Shown here piece after piece: positions 1 through 5,418 of a stretch of DNA of 5,456 bases. The notes below the pieces were generated by a model that saw only the letters and a list, made by a program, of their open reading frames with translations, had not been told where the DNA came from and made no database searches. How positions within the stretch are numbered: the first letter of the stretch is position 1; each line of letters begins with the position of its first letter. The position numbers were made by a program, and so were the translations under genes. The stretch spans positions 1-5,456 of the forward strand of contig JACRBR010000305.1 in the NCBI GenBank assembly GCA_016213125.1, read 5' to 3'. Source of the stretch: Chloroflexota bacterium. GTDB taxonomy: Bacteria > Chloroflexota > Dehalococcoidia > DSTF01 > JACRBR01.

Positions 1-116
1 CCCCTTCGCCATTCCGGTGGGCCGGGCACGGCTCATCGGCACCCCCGAACCGGACGACCGGCCCTGTGCTCCCGGCAGCGGCGATCCTACGCTGGTAGAG
101 ACGGGAGGAGCGAGCC

Positions 117-1232
117 ATGTCATTCACGGCGCTCATCTTCAAGAACCTGCTCCGCCAGCGCATCCGCACGTCGCTGACGGTCGTCGGCATCGGGCTTGGC
201 ATCGCGACGGTGGTGGCGCTGGGGTCGGTCGTCGGCGGGATGAAGCAGACGGCGGGGCAGATCCTGACGGCGTACGGGTCCGACTTCATCGTCGCGGAGA
301 AGGGCGCCTCGGACCTCTCCTTCAGCAACGTTGCCGAAGCAGACCAGGCTACGCTCGCGGAGTATCCGGGCGTGGCCGGCACGCTGGGCATCCTGCTGCG
401 TCTGTCGAAGGTCGGCGGCAACCCGTACTTCGTCACCGTGGGGATGACGGCGGTCGATGTGGAAGCTGCCGGCATCGACTTGCGGGAGGGGACGCTGTAC
501 TCGTCCGGCGCGCGCGATGAGATCCTGCTCGGCACCCACGCGTCCAACGATCTCGACGCCGGCGTGGGTGACTCGGTGGTCATCGACGACCAGACCTTCC
601 ACGTGGTGGGGCTGTTCAAGTCGTCGAACCTGTGGCAGGACAGCGGGGCCATCGCGCCCCTGGCGACGGTGCAGGAGCTGGCGAACAAGGCCGGCGTCGT
701 GACCTTCGTGTACGTGCGCGTAGCGGAAGGAGCCGACCCGGAGGCGGTGGCGGCCGGTATCCGCGACGACTTCGCGCTGCTGACGACCGTCGCCAACGTG
801 TCCGAGTACTCCCGCGTGGATCAGGGGATCGAGATCATGGACGCGCTGAACCTGGCCGTGCAGGCGCTGGCCGTCGGCATCGGCGCGATCGGCGTGATGA
901 ACACGATGGTGATGTCGGTGTACGAGCGCACGCGCGAGATCGGCATCCTGCGCGCGGTGGGGTGGAGCGACAACCGCGTGCTGCGGATGATCGTCGGCGA
1001 ATCGCTGATTCTGTGCGCGATCGCGGCGGTGGTGGGCGCGCTTGCGGGCGTGGCGGCGTCGCGTGCGGTGCTGCTGATCCCGGCGGTGCAGTCGCTGCTG
1101 ACGCCGACGTACACATCGGACATCTTCGTGCGCGGTCTGGTGGTGGCGCTGGCCGTGGCGCTGGTGGGGGCCGCGTACCCGGCGGTGCGGGCGATTCGGC
1201 TGGTGCCGATGGAGGCGCTGCGCCATGAGTAG
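117..1232 (+). CDS. ABC transporter permease, MacB/FtsX-like family
   Basis: This 371-residue inner-membrane protein is the permease of an ABC transporter of the MacB/LolCDE/FtsX superfamily. These transporters move or extrude substrates by mechanotransmission rather than through a classic channel. It has the family layout: a short basic N-terminus, TM1 at about residues 19-41, a large extracytoplasmic domain at about 42-238 (MacB_PCD-like), TM2 at about 242-267, TM3 at about 294-320 and TM4 at about 337-357. After TM2 comes the conserved cytoplasmic motif YERTREIGILRAVG (269-282), which contacts the ATPase. The C-terminus, with P364 and EALRHE, is also typical. The ATG at 117 is chosen because GGGAGGAG at 103-110 lies 6 bases upstream and the N-terminus aligns with the family. 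The ATPase gene overlaps its end by 8 bases. No MacA-like fusion protein lies in the window, so substrate and direction are unknown. Family assignment is firm. Confidence 0.95.
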   Translation: MSFTALIFKNLLRQRIRTSLTVVGIGLGIATVVALGSVVGGMKQTAGQILTAYGSDFIVAEKGASDLSFSNVAEADQATLAEYPGVAGTLGILLRLSKVGGNPYFVTVGMTAVDVEAAGIDLREGTLYSSGARDEILLGTHASNDLDAGVGDSVVIDDQTFHVVGLFKSSNLWQDSGAIAPLATVQELANKAGVVTFVYVRVAEGADPEAVAAGIRDDFALLTTVANVSEYSRVDQGIEIMDALNLAVQALAVGIGAIGVMNTMVMSVYERTREIGILRAVGWSDNRVLRMIVGESLILCAIAAVVGALAGVAASRAVLLIPAVQSLLTPTYTSDIFVRGLVVALAVALVGAAYPAVRAIRLVPMEALRHE

Positions 1233-1944
1233 CGGGCACATCATCGAGGCGCGGGGCCTGGTGAAGAAGTTCGAGGGCGGGCTCATCCCGGCGCTGCAGG
1301 GGGCGGATCTGCTGGTCGACCCCGGCGAGTTCGTGGCGATCGTGGGACCTTCCGGGTGCGGCAAGTCGACCCTGCTGCACATCATCGCGGCGCTGGACCG
1401 GCCGGACGAGGGGTCGGTGGTGGTGAACGGGCACGAGCTGTCGCGCGAGCGTCATCTCGACCACGTGCGTGGCCACGACGTGGGGCTGATCTTCCAGATG
1501 CACAACCTGCTGCCCACGCTCTCGGCCAGCGAGAACGTCCAGGTGCCGATGTTCGAGATCAAGCTGGGCGCGCGGGCGCGCCGCGCGCGCGCGGACGAAC
1601 TGCTGGAACTGGTGGGCCTGAAAGGAAAGGCGCGCCAGCGGCCTACGCAGCTCTCCGGCGGCGAGCGTCAGCGCGTGGCCAACGCCCGGGCGCTGGCGAA
1701 CGAGGCGCCGATCCTGCTGGCAGACGAGCCGACGGGCAGCCTGGACTCGAAATCCGGCGAGCACGTGCTCTCGTTGCTGGAGCGCCTGCGCACGGAGCGC
1801 GGGCTGACGATTGTGATGGTCACCCATGCGATGGAGATCGCCGCACGCGCGGACCGCATCGTCCGCATGCTCGACGGCCGCGTTGTGGGGGATGAGCGTC
1901 TGCGCGAAGCGCCGGCTGTGCGTACTGCGGCATCCGTCTGGTGA
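1225..1944 (+). CDS. ABC transporter ATP-binding protein, LolD/MacB type
   Basis: This 239-residue cytoplasmic ATPase powers the permease encoded immediately upstream. All nucleotide-binding elements are visible: Walker A GPSGCGKST at 41-49, Q-loop Q91 in FQMHNLLPTLSASENV, ABC signature LSGGERQR at 143-150, Walker B ILLADEP at 163-169 with catalytic Glu168, D-loop SLD at 172-174 and the switch His201. The FQ-x-x-NLLPTL stretch and ADEPTGSLDS are characteristic of the LolD/MacB/FtsE-like export branch. After the signature it reads RVANARAL, with Asn where many relatives have Ile or Leu. That position is not catalytic. The ATG at 1225 sits inside the last codons of the permease gene (8-base overlap), so translation is probably coupled. 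No terminator hairpin follows; a heptad repeat array begins 7 bases after the stop codon. The substrate cannot be read from the sequence. Confidence 0.96.
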   Translation: MSSGHIIEARGLVKKFEGGLIPALQGADLLVDPGEFVAIVGPSGCGKSTLLHIIAALDRPDEGSVVVNGHELSRERHLDHVRGHDVGLIFQMHNLLPTLSASENVQVPMFEIKLGARARRARADELLELVGLKGKARQRPTQLSGGERQRVANARALANEAPILLADEPTGSLDSKSGEHVLSLLERLRTERGLTIVMVTHAMEIAARADRIVRMLDGRVVGDERLREAPAVRTAASVW

Positions 1945-1951
1945 ACTACTA

Positions 1952-1982
1952 AGGTTCTAGGTTCTAGGTGTTAGGTTCTAGG
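1952..1982. repeat. Left heptad repeat array (AGGTTCT / AGGTGTT)
   Basis: Four consecutive 7-bp units read AGGTTCT (1952-1958), AGGTTCT (1959-1965), AGGTGTT (1966-1972) and AGGTTCT (1973-1979). They are followed by AGG and a decayed unit (AGGGTCG, 1980-1986). The array starts 7 bases after the ATPase stop codon. Its reverse-complement counterpart lies at 2381-2411, so transcripts through the whole unit could pair these ends. Confidence 0.9.
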
Positions 1983-2000
1983 GTCGTAACAAGCGGCCCT
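1980..2000 (+). other. Small hairpin in the leader of the four-helix-bundle gene
   Basis: AGGGTCG (1980-1986) can pair with CGGCCCT (1994-2000) around a 7-base loop (TAACAAG). The stem is seven base pairs, one of them G-U. It begins in the last decayed heptad and ends 10 bases before the Shine-Dalgarno sequence. There is no following T-run, so it is not a standard intrinsic terminator. It may be incidental or may affect translation. Confidence 0.35.
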
Positions 2001-2010
2001 TCATCACTGC

Positions 2011-2017
2011 AAGGAGG
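2011..2017 (+). promoter_or_regulatory. Shine-Dalgarno sequence fixing the GTG start at 2024
   Basis: AAGGAGG at 2011-2017 is close to a perfect anti-16S match and lies 6 bases upstream of the GTG at 2024. It decides the non-ATG start of the four-helix-bundle gene. I see no convincing promoter between it and the ABC operon, so expression may come from read-through. Confidence 0.85.
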
Positions 2018-2023
2018 CTCCAG

Positions 2024-2392
2024 GTGACGAAGATCAACTCCCACAAGGATCTCGTGGTCTGGCAGAAGGCGATGGATCTGTCGATCGAGGTCTATCGGCT
2101 GACGTCGGAGTTTCCAGCCACGGAGACGTATCGCATGACATCGCAAGTCACCAGGAGCGTCGTCTCCGTACCCGCTAACATCGCCGAAGGACGAGCCAGG
2201 AGCACGCGCAAGGACTTCGCGCACTTCCTCGCCATCGCCCAGGGTTCGCTCGCTGAAACCGAAACGTACCTGCTCCTCGCCATCCGCCTGAAGTACATTA
2301 CGCCTTCCCAAGCCACCCCAGCGCTGGGCTTGATCGACGAGGTAGGCCGCATGTTGACGACGTTCCGCGGGCGGATGAGTCCTAGAACCTAA
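2024..2392 (+). CDS. Four-helix bundle protein, S23 / 23S rRNA IVS-protein family
   Basis: This 122-residue all-helical protein belongs to the family first seen as the ORF inside intervening sequences of bacterial 23S rRNA. The family is related in fold to Avd of diversity-generating retroelements. Its biochemical role is not established; nucleic-acid binding is suspected for relatives. Family hallmarks are visible: the N-terminal LVVWQKAMDLSIEVY (10-24), SVPANIAEG (48-56) and FAHFLAIAQGSLAETETYL (65-83), followed by a final helix around 96-115. The length is normal, so the gene looks intact. The GTG start is supported by AAGGAGG 6 bases upstream. The last codons (for PRT) and the TAA stop lie in the right heptad array. 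The gene stands in a convergent gap after an ABC operon and opposite prs, with no 23S rRNA or reverse transcriptase nearby. Family call is strong; function is unknown. Confidence 0.92.
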   Translation: MTKINSHKDLVVWQKAMDLSIEVYRLTSEFPATETYRMTSQVTRSVVSVPANIAEGRARSTRKDFAHFLAIAQGSLAETETYLLLAIRLKYITPSQATPALGLIDEVGRMLTTFRGRMSPRT

Positions 2393-2411
2393 AACCTAAC
2401 ACCTAACACCT
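2381..2411. repeat. Right heptad repeat array, inverted relative to the left array
   Basis: On the plus strand the units are AGAACCT (2384-2390), AAAACCT (2391-2397), AACACCT (2398-2404) and AACACCT (2405-2411), preceded by CCT (2381-2383). On the minus strand they read AGGTGTT, AGGTGTT, AGGTTTT, AGGTTCT and AGG. The array supplies the TAA stop of the four-helix-bundle gene (2390-2392) and overlaps the TAG stop of prs (2410-2412, minus strand). Confidence 0.9.
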
Positions 2412-3357
2412 AGCGGAAGAGATCCGAGACGCCTTCGCCGGTGTGGATGCGGGTGATGGCGTCGCCGAGGAGGTGGGCGACGGAGATCACGGTGATCTTG
2501 TCGCGCTGCTTGTGGGGCGGCAGGGGGATGGTGTCCGTCACGACAAGCTCTTCGATGAGGCCGTCGTCGCAGATCTTCTCCACCGCGCGGTCCGACAGGA
2601 TCGGGTGCACGCACGTCGTGGTGACGCTACGCACGCCGTTCTCGCGCGCCACGCGCGCGGCGGCGATGATGGTGCCGCCGGTGAGGATCTCGTCGTCCGG
2701 GATGATGACGTCGCGCCCCTCGACGTCGCCGATGAGGGCCATCGACGAGATCCGCTCGTCGTTGCCCATGCGTTCTTTGTCGAGGACGGCCAGCGGCGTG
2801 TCCAGCAGGCGGGCGAGATCGCGGGCGCGCTTGGCCCCGCCCACGTCCGTGGCCAGGACCGTGGTGTGGGAGAGATCGCGGCCCTTGAAGTGCCGTCCGA
2901 TCAGATACAGCGCGGTCAGCTCGTCGACGGGGATGTTGAAGAACCCCTGGATCTGCCCGGCGTGCAGGTCGACGGTGAGCACGCGGTCCGCGCCGGCGGT
3001 CTCGATGAGGTTGGCCAGGAGGCGGGCGGTGATGGGCACGCGCGGCTGGTCCTTCTTATCGCTGCGGCCGTAGCCGTAGTAGGGGATGACGGCGGTGATT
3101 CGGCCGGCCGACGCGCGCTTGAAGGCGTCGATCATGATCAGCAGCTCCATCACGCTCTTGTTCACGGGGGAGCTGAGGGGCTGGACGATGAAGACGTCCT
3201 TCGAGCGGACGTTCTCCAGGATGCGGACGAAGATGTTCTCGTTGCTGAACTCGAAGACCTCGCACTGGCCGAGGGGCATTTCGAGGGAGGCGCAGATGTC
3301 CTGGGCAAGCCTCGGGTGGGCATTGCCCGTGAAGACGGCAAGGTCCTGGTACTGCAT
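2410..3357 (-). CDS. prs: Ribose-phosphate pyrophosphokinase (PRPP synthetase)
   Basis: This 315-residue cytoplasmic enzyme transfers pyrophosphate from ATP to ribose 5-phosphate, giving PRPP for purine, pyrimidine, histidine, tryptophan and NAD synthesis. Numbering is from the chosen ATG. Visible elements are: N-terminal FTGNAHPRLAQ (9-19), flexible ATP-site region YGRSDKKDQPRVPIT (96-110), VDLHAGQIQGFF (129-140) with His132, DVGGAKRAR (171-179), catalytic-loop DKER (193-196) with Lys194 and Arg196, and PRPP loop DDEILTGGT (221-229). Length is normal. Two motifs depart from the E. coli-like form: FSNEN (37-41) where many have F-S/P-DGE, and DDEILTGGT where many have DDMIDTAGT. I read these as a subtype, not damage. 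The ATG at 3357 is chosen because family similarity begins there; an ATG at 3393 (preceded by GGAG) and a TTG at 3411 are in-frame alternatives. The stop codon lies in the heptad array. Confidence 0.95.
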   Translation of the reverse strand: MQYQDLAVFTGNAHPRLAQDICASLEMPLGQCEVFEFSNENIFVRILENVRSKDVFIVQPLSSPVNKSVMELLIMIDAFKRASAGRITAVIPYYGYGRSDKKDQPRVPITARLLANLIETAGADRVLTVDLHAGQIQGFFNIPVDELTALYLIGRHFKGRDLSHTTVLATDVGGAKRARDLARLLDTPLAVLDKERMGNDERISSMALIGDVEGRDVIIPDDEILTGGTIIAAARVARENGVRSVTTTCVHPILSDRAVEKICDDGLIEELVVTDTIPLPPHKQRDKITVISVAHLLGDAITRIHTGEGVSDLFR

Positions 3358-3504
3358 CTGGTCGCCCCGTCGGTGCGTGTGTGTTGGCTGCATCGCCCAG
3401 CTCCGCTGCAAACCGACCGAACTATAGCAGCTTCACAACGTAGGCGGCCGCGCATGCGTGCGGCGGCTTCGCGTGGGGCCGGCCACGGCTGTACGCTGCG
3501 GGCG
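3358..3504. other. Divergent intergenic region between prs and the corA-family gene
   Basis: These 147 bases separate the chosen starts of prs (minus) and the CorA-type gene (plus) and must hold the control signals of both. On the minus strand I see one good extended -10 element. On the plus strand I see no convincing promoter or strong Shine-Dalgarno sequence. The open plus-strand frame running through here from 2443 is a composition artefact. Confidence 0.6.
3421..3429 (-). promoter_or_regulatory. Candidate extended -10 promoter element for prs
   Basis: The minus strand reads TGCTATAGT, which matches the extended -10 pattern TGnTATAAT with one mismatch. No good -35 lies 16-18 bases further upstream, which is acceptable for an extended -10. 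Transcription would start near 3414. This leaves a leader of about 20 bases to the ATG at 3393 or about 57 bases to the ATG at 3357, and makes the TTG start at 3411 unlikely. Confidence 0.4.
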
Positions 3505-4524
3505 ATGACGGCCGCTGCATCCGGCTCCGCGACCCCCGAACTTCCAGTGCGGGCGTGCTTTCACCCGCCCGAGGGTGCGCTGCGCGTCGATCTTTCGCCG
3601 GAGGAGATCTCGCGGGCGTTGGCTGACCCGAAGGGGCTGGTGTGGGTGGATATCCACGCGGACGGGCGCGATGAGGGCGAGCTGGTCCTGCGCGACATCT
3701 TCCACTTCCACCCGCTGACCATCGATGACTGTTACAACACGCTGATCGACCCGCCGAAGGTGGACGACTACGGCGACTACCTGTTCATCATCGTGCACAA
3801 CGTGGTGTACGATGCGGAGCTGCAGCGGCTTTCGACGAACGAGCTGAACCTGTTCGTCGGGGCGAACTACGTGGTGTCCGTGCACCGATCTCCCGTGCGT
3901 GCGGTGGAAGAGGTGCGGCGCTGGGCGCTGCAGGAGACGCCGGTGCTGCAACGCGGGCCGGGATTCCTGGCCCACAGCCTGATCGACGTGGTGGTGGACG
4001 ACCTGCACCCGGTCGTCGAGGCCATCGACGATCAGGTGGCGGCGGTCGAGGAGCGCGTCATCGAGCGGCCGGAGCAGGCGACGCTGCAGGAGGTGCTGCG
4101 TTTGAAGCGCAACGCGCAGCGGCTGCGGCGCTCAATCACGCCCCAGCGCGACGTGGAGAACCGGTTCGCGCGGGGGGAGTATCCGCGGCTGATCCCGCCG
4201 GAAGCGATCATGTACTTCCGAGACATCTACGATCACACGGTGCGGGTGGCGGAGACCATCGAGAGCGTGCGCGACCTGGCGGACGGGGCGCTGAACACGT
4301 ACCTGTCGTCGGTGAACAACCGGATCAACGAGGTGATGAAGACGCTGGCCATCGTGGCGGTGGTGTTCCTGCCCCTGACCCTTATCGCCAGCATCTACGG
4401 CACGAATTTCGAGGACACGTTTCCGGCGTACGGGTGGGGGCCGGGCTTCGCGGGGATGATGGTGACGATGGTGGTCATCGGCGTGGCGCTGCTGGCGTTC
4501 TTTCGCTGGCGGCGATGGTTCTAG
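3505..4524 (+). CDS. corA: CorA-family divalent cation transporter with GTN pore motif
   Basis: This 339-residue inner-membrane protein belongs to the CorA/2-TM-GxN family, which forms pentamers that take up Mg2+ (also Co2+ or Ni2+) or, in ZntB-like branches, move Zn2+. A long cytoplasmic domain (1 to about 275) is rich in charged helices, including the stalk helix ending LNTYLSSVNNRINEVMKTLA (263-282). TM1 is at about 280-298 and TM2 at about 314-333, with a basic tail RWRRWF. The YGMNF signature at the end of TM1 reads YGTNF (298-302): Thr300 is encoded by ACG at 4402-4404 in place of the usual Met. The rest of the protein looks intact. The ATG at 3505 is chosen because family-like sequence follows it; an in-frame ATG at 3454 is possible, and neither has a strong Shine-Dalgarno sequence. 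The next gene overlaps the stop codon. The exact ion is uncertain. Confidence 0.92.
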   Translation: MTAAASGSATPELPVRACFHPPEGALRVDLSPEEISRALADPKGLVWVDIHADGRDEGELVLRDIFHFHPLTIDDCYNTLIDPPKVDDYGDYLFIIVHNVVYDAELQRLSTNELNLFVGANYVVSVHRSPVRAVEEVRRWALQETPVLQRGPGFLAHSLIDVVVDDLHPVVEAIDDQVAAVEERVIERPEQATLQEVLRLKRNAQRLRRSITPQRDVENRFARGEYPRLIPPEAIMYFRDIYDHTVRVAETIESVRDLADGALNTYLSSVNNRINEVMKTLAIVAVVFLPLTLIASIYGTNFEDTFPAYGWGPGFAGMMVTMVVIGVALLAFFRWRRWF

Positions 4525-5201
4525 ATATGGAGAGCGCCGCGACCGAACCGCTGCGCGAACGGCTACGCATCATCGCGTACAGCGACTACGTGTGTCCGTG
4601 GTGCTACATCGGCCTCCAGCGCATCGAGCAGCTGGAGCGGGAATTCCCGGTGGCCGTGGAGTGGCGGCCGTTCGAGCTGCACCCGGAGACCCCGAAGACG
4701 GGCGCGCAGCTGGCGGGCCGGTTGGGTTCGCGGGAGCGCGCGCGGGCGTACCGCGACAACATCATCATGCTGGCTGGCGAGTCCGGGCTGGAGATGCGGA
4801 TGCCCGGCGTCGTCGCGAACTCGCACCTGGCGCTGGAGGCGGCGGAGTTCGCGCGCGACCATGGCGGATTCGAGGCGTACCACCGGGCGCTGTTCCGCGC
4901 GTACTTCGAGGAAGGCCGCGACGTGGGCGATGCGGAGGTGCTGTGCGAGATCGCGCGCGCATGCGGCGTGGATGACCAGGGGCTGCGGCAGGCGCTGGCC
5001 GACGAGCAGTACGCCTCGCGCATCGACGAGATCACGCGGCGCGCGCGGGAGGACGAAGTGCTGAGCACGCCGACGTTCGTATTCGAGACGGGCGTGGACG
5101 GCGGATTCCGCCTGACGGGGGCGCAGGACTACGCCGTGTTCGCCAGCGTGACGGAGCGGATCCTGGCACGGCGAGCACGCGCGGACGGGGCGCAACAATA
5201 G
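4515..5201 (+). CDS. DsbA-family (FrnE-like) thiol oxidoreductase
   Basis: This 228-residue protein has a thioredoxin fold with a helical insertion and is probably a cytoplasmic disulfide oxidoreductase or isomerase of the DsbA/FrnE family. The active site CPWC (C27 and C30, in SDYVCPWCYIG) follows the first strand, LRIIAYSDY. The helical part includes the family-like NSHLALEAAEFA (102-113) and AYHRALFRAYFEEGRDVGD (121-139). The cis-proline loop is STPTFVF (184-190, Pro186), followed by FRLTGAQDY (198-206). No signal peptide is seen. ATG 4515 overlaps the corA-family stop by 10 bases; ATG 4527 (two bases after that stop) is an equally plausible start, giving 224 residues, and neither has a good Shine-Dalgarno sequence. 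Translational coupling is likely. The related 2-hydroxychromene-2-carboxylate isomerases share the fold, but the intact CPWC favours redox function. The substrate is unknown. Confidence 0.92.
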   Translation: MVLDMESAATEPLRERLRIIAYSDYVCPWCYIGLQRIEQLEREFPVAVEWRPFELHPETPKTGAQLAGRLGSRERARAYRDNIIMLAGESGLEMRMPGVVANSHLALEAAEFARDHGGFEAYHRALFRAYFEEGRDVGDAEVLCEIARACGVDDQGLRQALADEQYASRIDEITRRAREDEVLSTPTFVFETGVDGGFRLTGAQDYAVFASVTERILARRARADGAQQ

Positions 5202-5317
5202 TTACGCGCGTTTCTCCGCACGGAAGTTGGCTATCAAAACAAAGAAAAACTTGACGGCCAGTATCTTTGGTTACGAACGCGTTAAGGTCCGTGGCCCGCG
5301 TCTGAGGATTCGTCAGC

Positions 5318-5370
5318 CAGATTCAACATGTGCAGTGGATTTCGTGAATATGAATCCGGTTCAGATTCAA
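5318..5370. repeat. Short direct and inverted repeats in the AT-richer tail
   Basis: CAGATTCAA occurs at 5318-5326 and again at 5362-5370, 44 bases apart, or about four helical turns. The second copy also forms an inverted repeat with TGAATC at 5351-5356 (TGAATC, 7 bases, GATTCA at 5364-5369). These could be operator half-sites for a downstream gene, but chance is a real alternative. Confidence 0.35.
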
Positions 5371-5389
5371 ATTGGGCGGTTTTGGGGGG

Positions 5390-5418
5390 TTGACACCCGG
5401 GGATCAGGGTGATTTCAT
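5390..5418 (+). promoter_or_regulatory. Candidate sigma-70-type promoter near the right edge
   Basis: A perfect -35 hexamer TTGACA (5390-5395) is followed after 17 bases by TTTCAT (5413-5418), which matches four of six positions of TATAAT. Transcription would start around 5425 and run out of the window. The TGAATC/GATTCA repeat lies about 20 bases upstream, where a regulator could bind. Confidence 0.3.

Larger units (their letters stand above)
1952..2411. mobile_element. Candidate repeat-bracketed four-helix-bundle cassette
   Basis: This 460-bp unit consists of an S23-like gene between two arrays of a 7-bp repeat in opposite orientation. The outer 31 bases of each side (1952-1982 and 2381-2411) are inverted repeats of one another at 26 of 31 positions by hand count, including an exact 10-bp inner match (AGGTTCTAGG). 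The unit fills the gap between the ABC ATPase stop (1944) and the prs stop codon (2410-2412). Its coding part (about 61% GC over 2041-2280, hand count) is lower in GC than its neighbours (about 70%). No transposase, recombinase or clear target duplication is visible. Mobility is therefore inferred from architecture and from the resemblance to 23S rRNA intervening sequences; it is not shown. Confidence 0.45.

Noticed and set aside
1..36. Possible divergent gene on the minus strand starting at an ATG at 36-34 (reads MSRARPTGMAKG to the edge), with a G-rich stretch upstream.
   Set aside because: Only 12 codons are in the window, with no recognisable motif, so it cannot be supported.
120..1385. 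Long minus-strand frame of 421 codons opposite the ABC permease.
   Set aside because: It is rich in His and Arg with no recognisable domain and lies opposite a clear permease gene, so it is a codon-bias shadow.
1952..1986. Telomere-like heptamer array, since AGGTTCT superficially resembles the plant-type TTTAGGG repeat.
   Set aside because: The unit sequence differs, only four copies occur on each side, and the flanking genes are bacterial.
1964..2311. Minus-strand frame of 115 codons opposite the four-helix-bundle gene.
   Set aside because: The plus-strand frame has clear S23-family motifs and a near-perfect Shine-Dalgarno sequence; the antisense frame has neither.
1952..2411. Diversity-generating retroelement, suggested by the Avd-like fold of the four-helix-bundle protein.
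   Set aside because: No reverse transcriptase, template/variable repeat pair or C-type lectin target gene is present.
1952..2411. CRISPR-like or integron attC-like array.
   Set aside because: The repeats are 7 bp and directly adjacent, with no spacers, and there are no R/L box motifs of an attC site.
2443..3504. Long open plus-strand frame antisense to prs that runs in frame into the corA-family gene, giving an apparent 693-residue protein.
   Set aside because: The first 354 codons mirror the prs coding sequence and have the Asp/Val/Gly-rich composition of a high-GC shadow frame. Family similarity starts only after 3505.
5251..5279. TTGACG at 5251 as the -35 of a second promoter in the tail.
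   Set aside because: No acceptable -10 hexamer lies 16-18 bases downstream.
5227..5412. Short 61-codon frame from a TTG in the tail.
   Set aside because: It lacks a Shine-Dalgarno sequence, has a rare start codon, shows no motif, and overlaps promoter-like and repeat signals.
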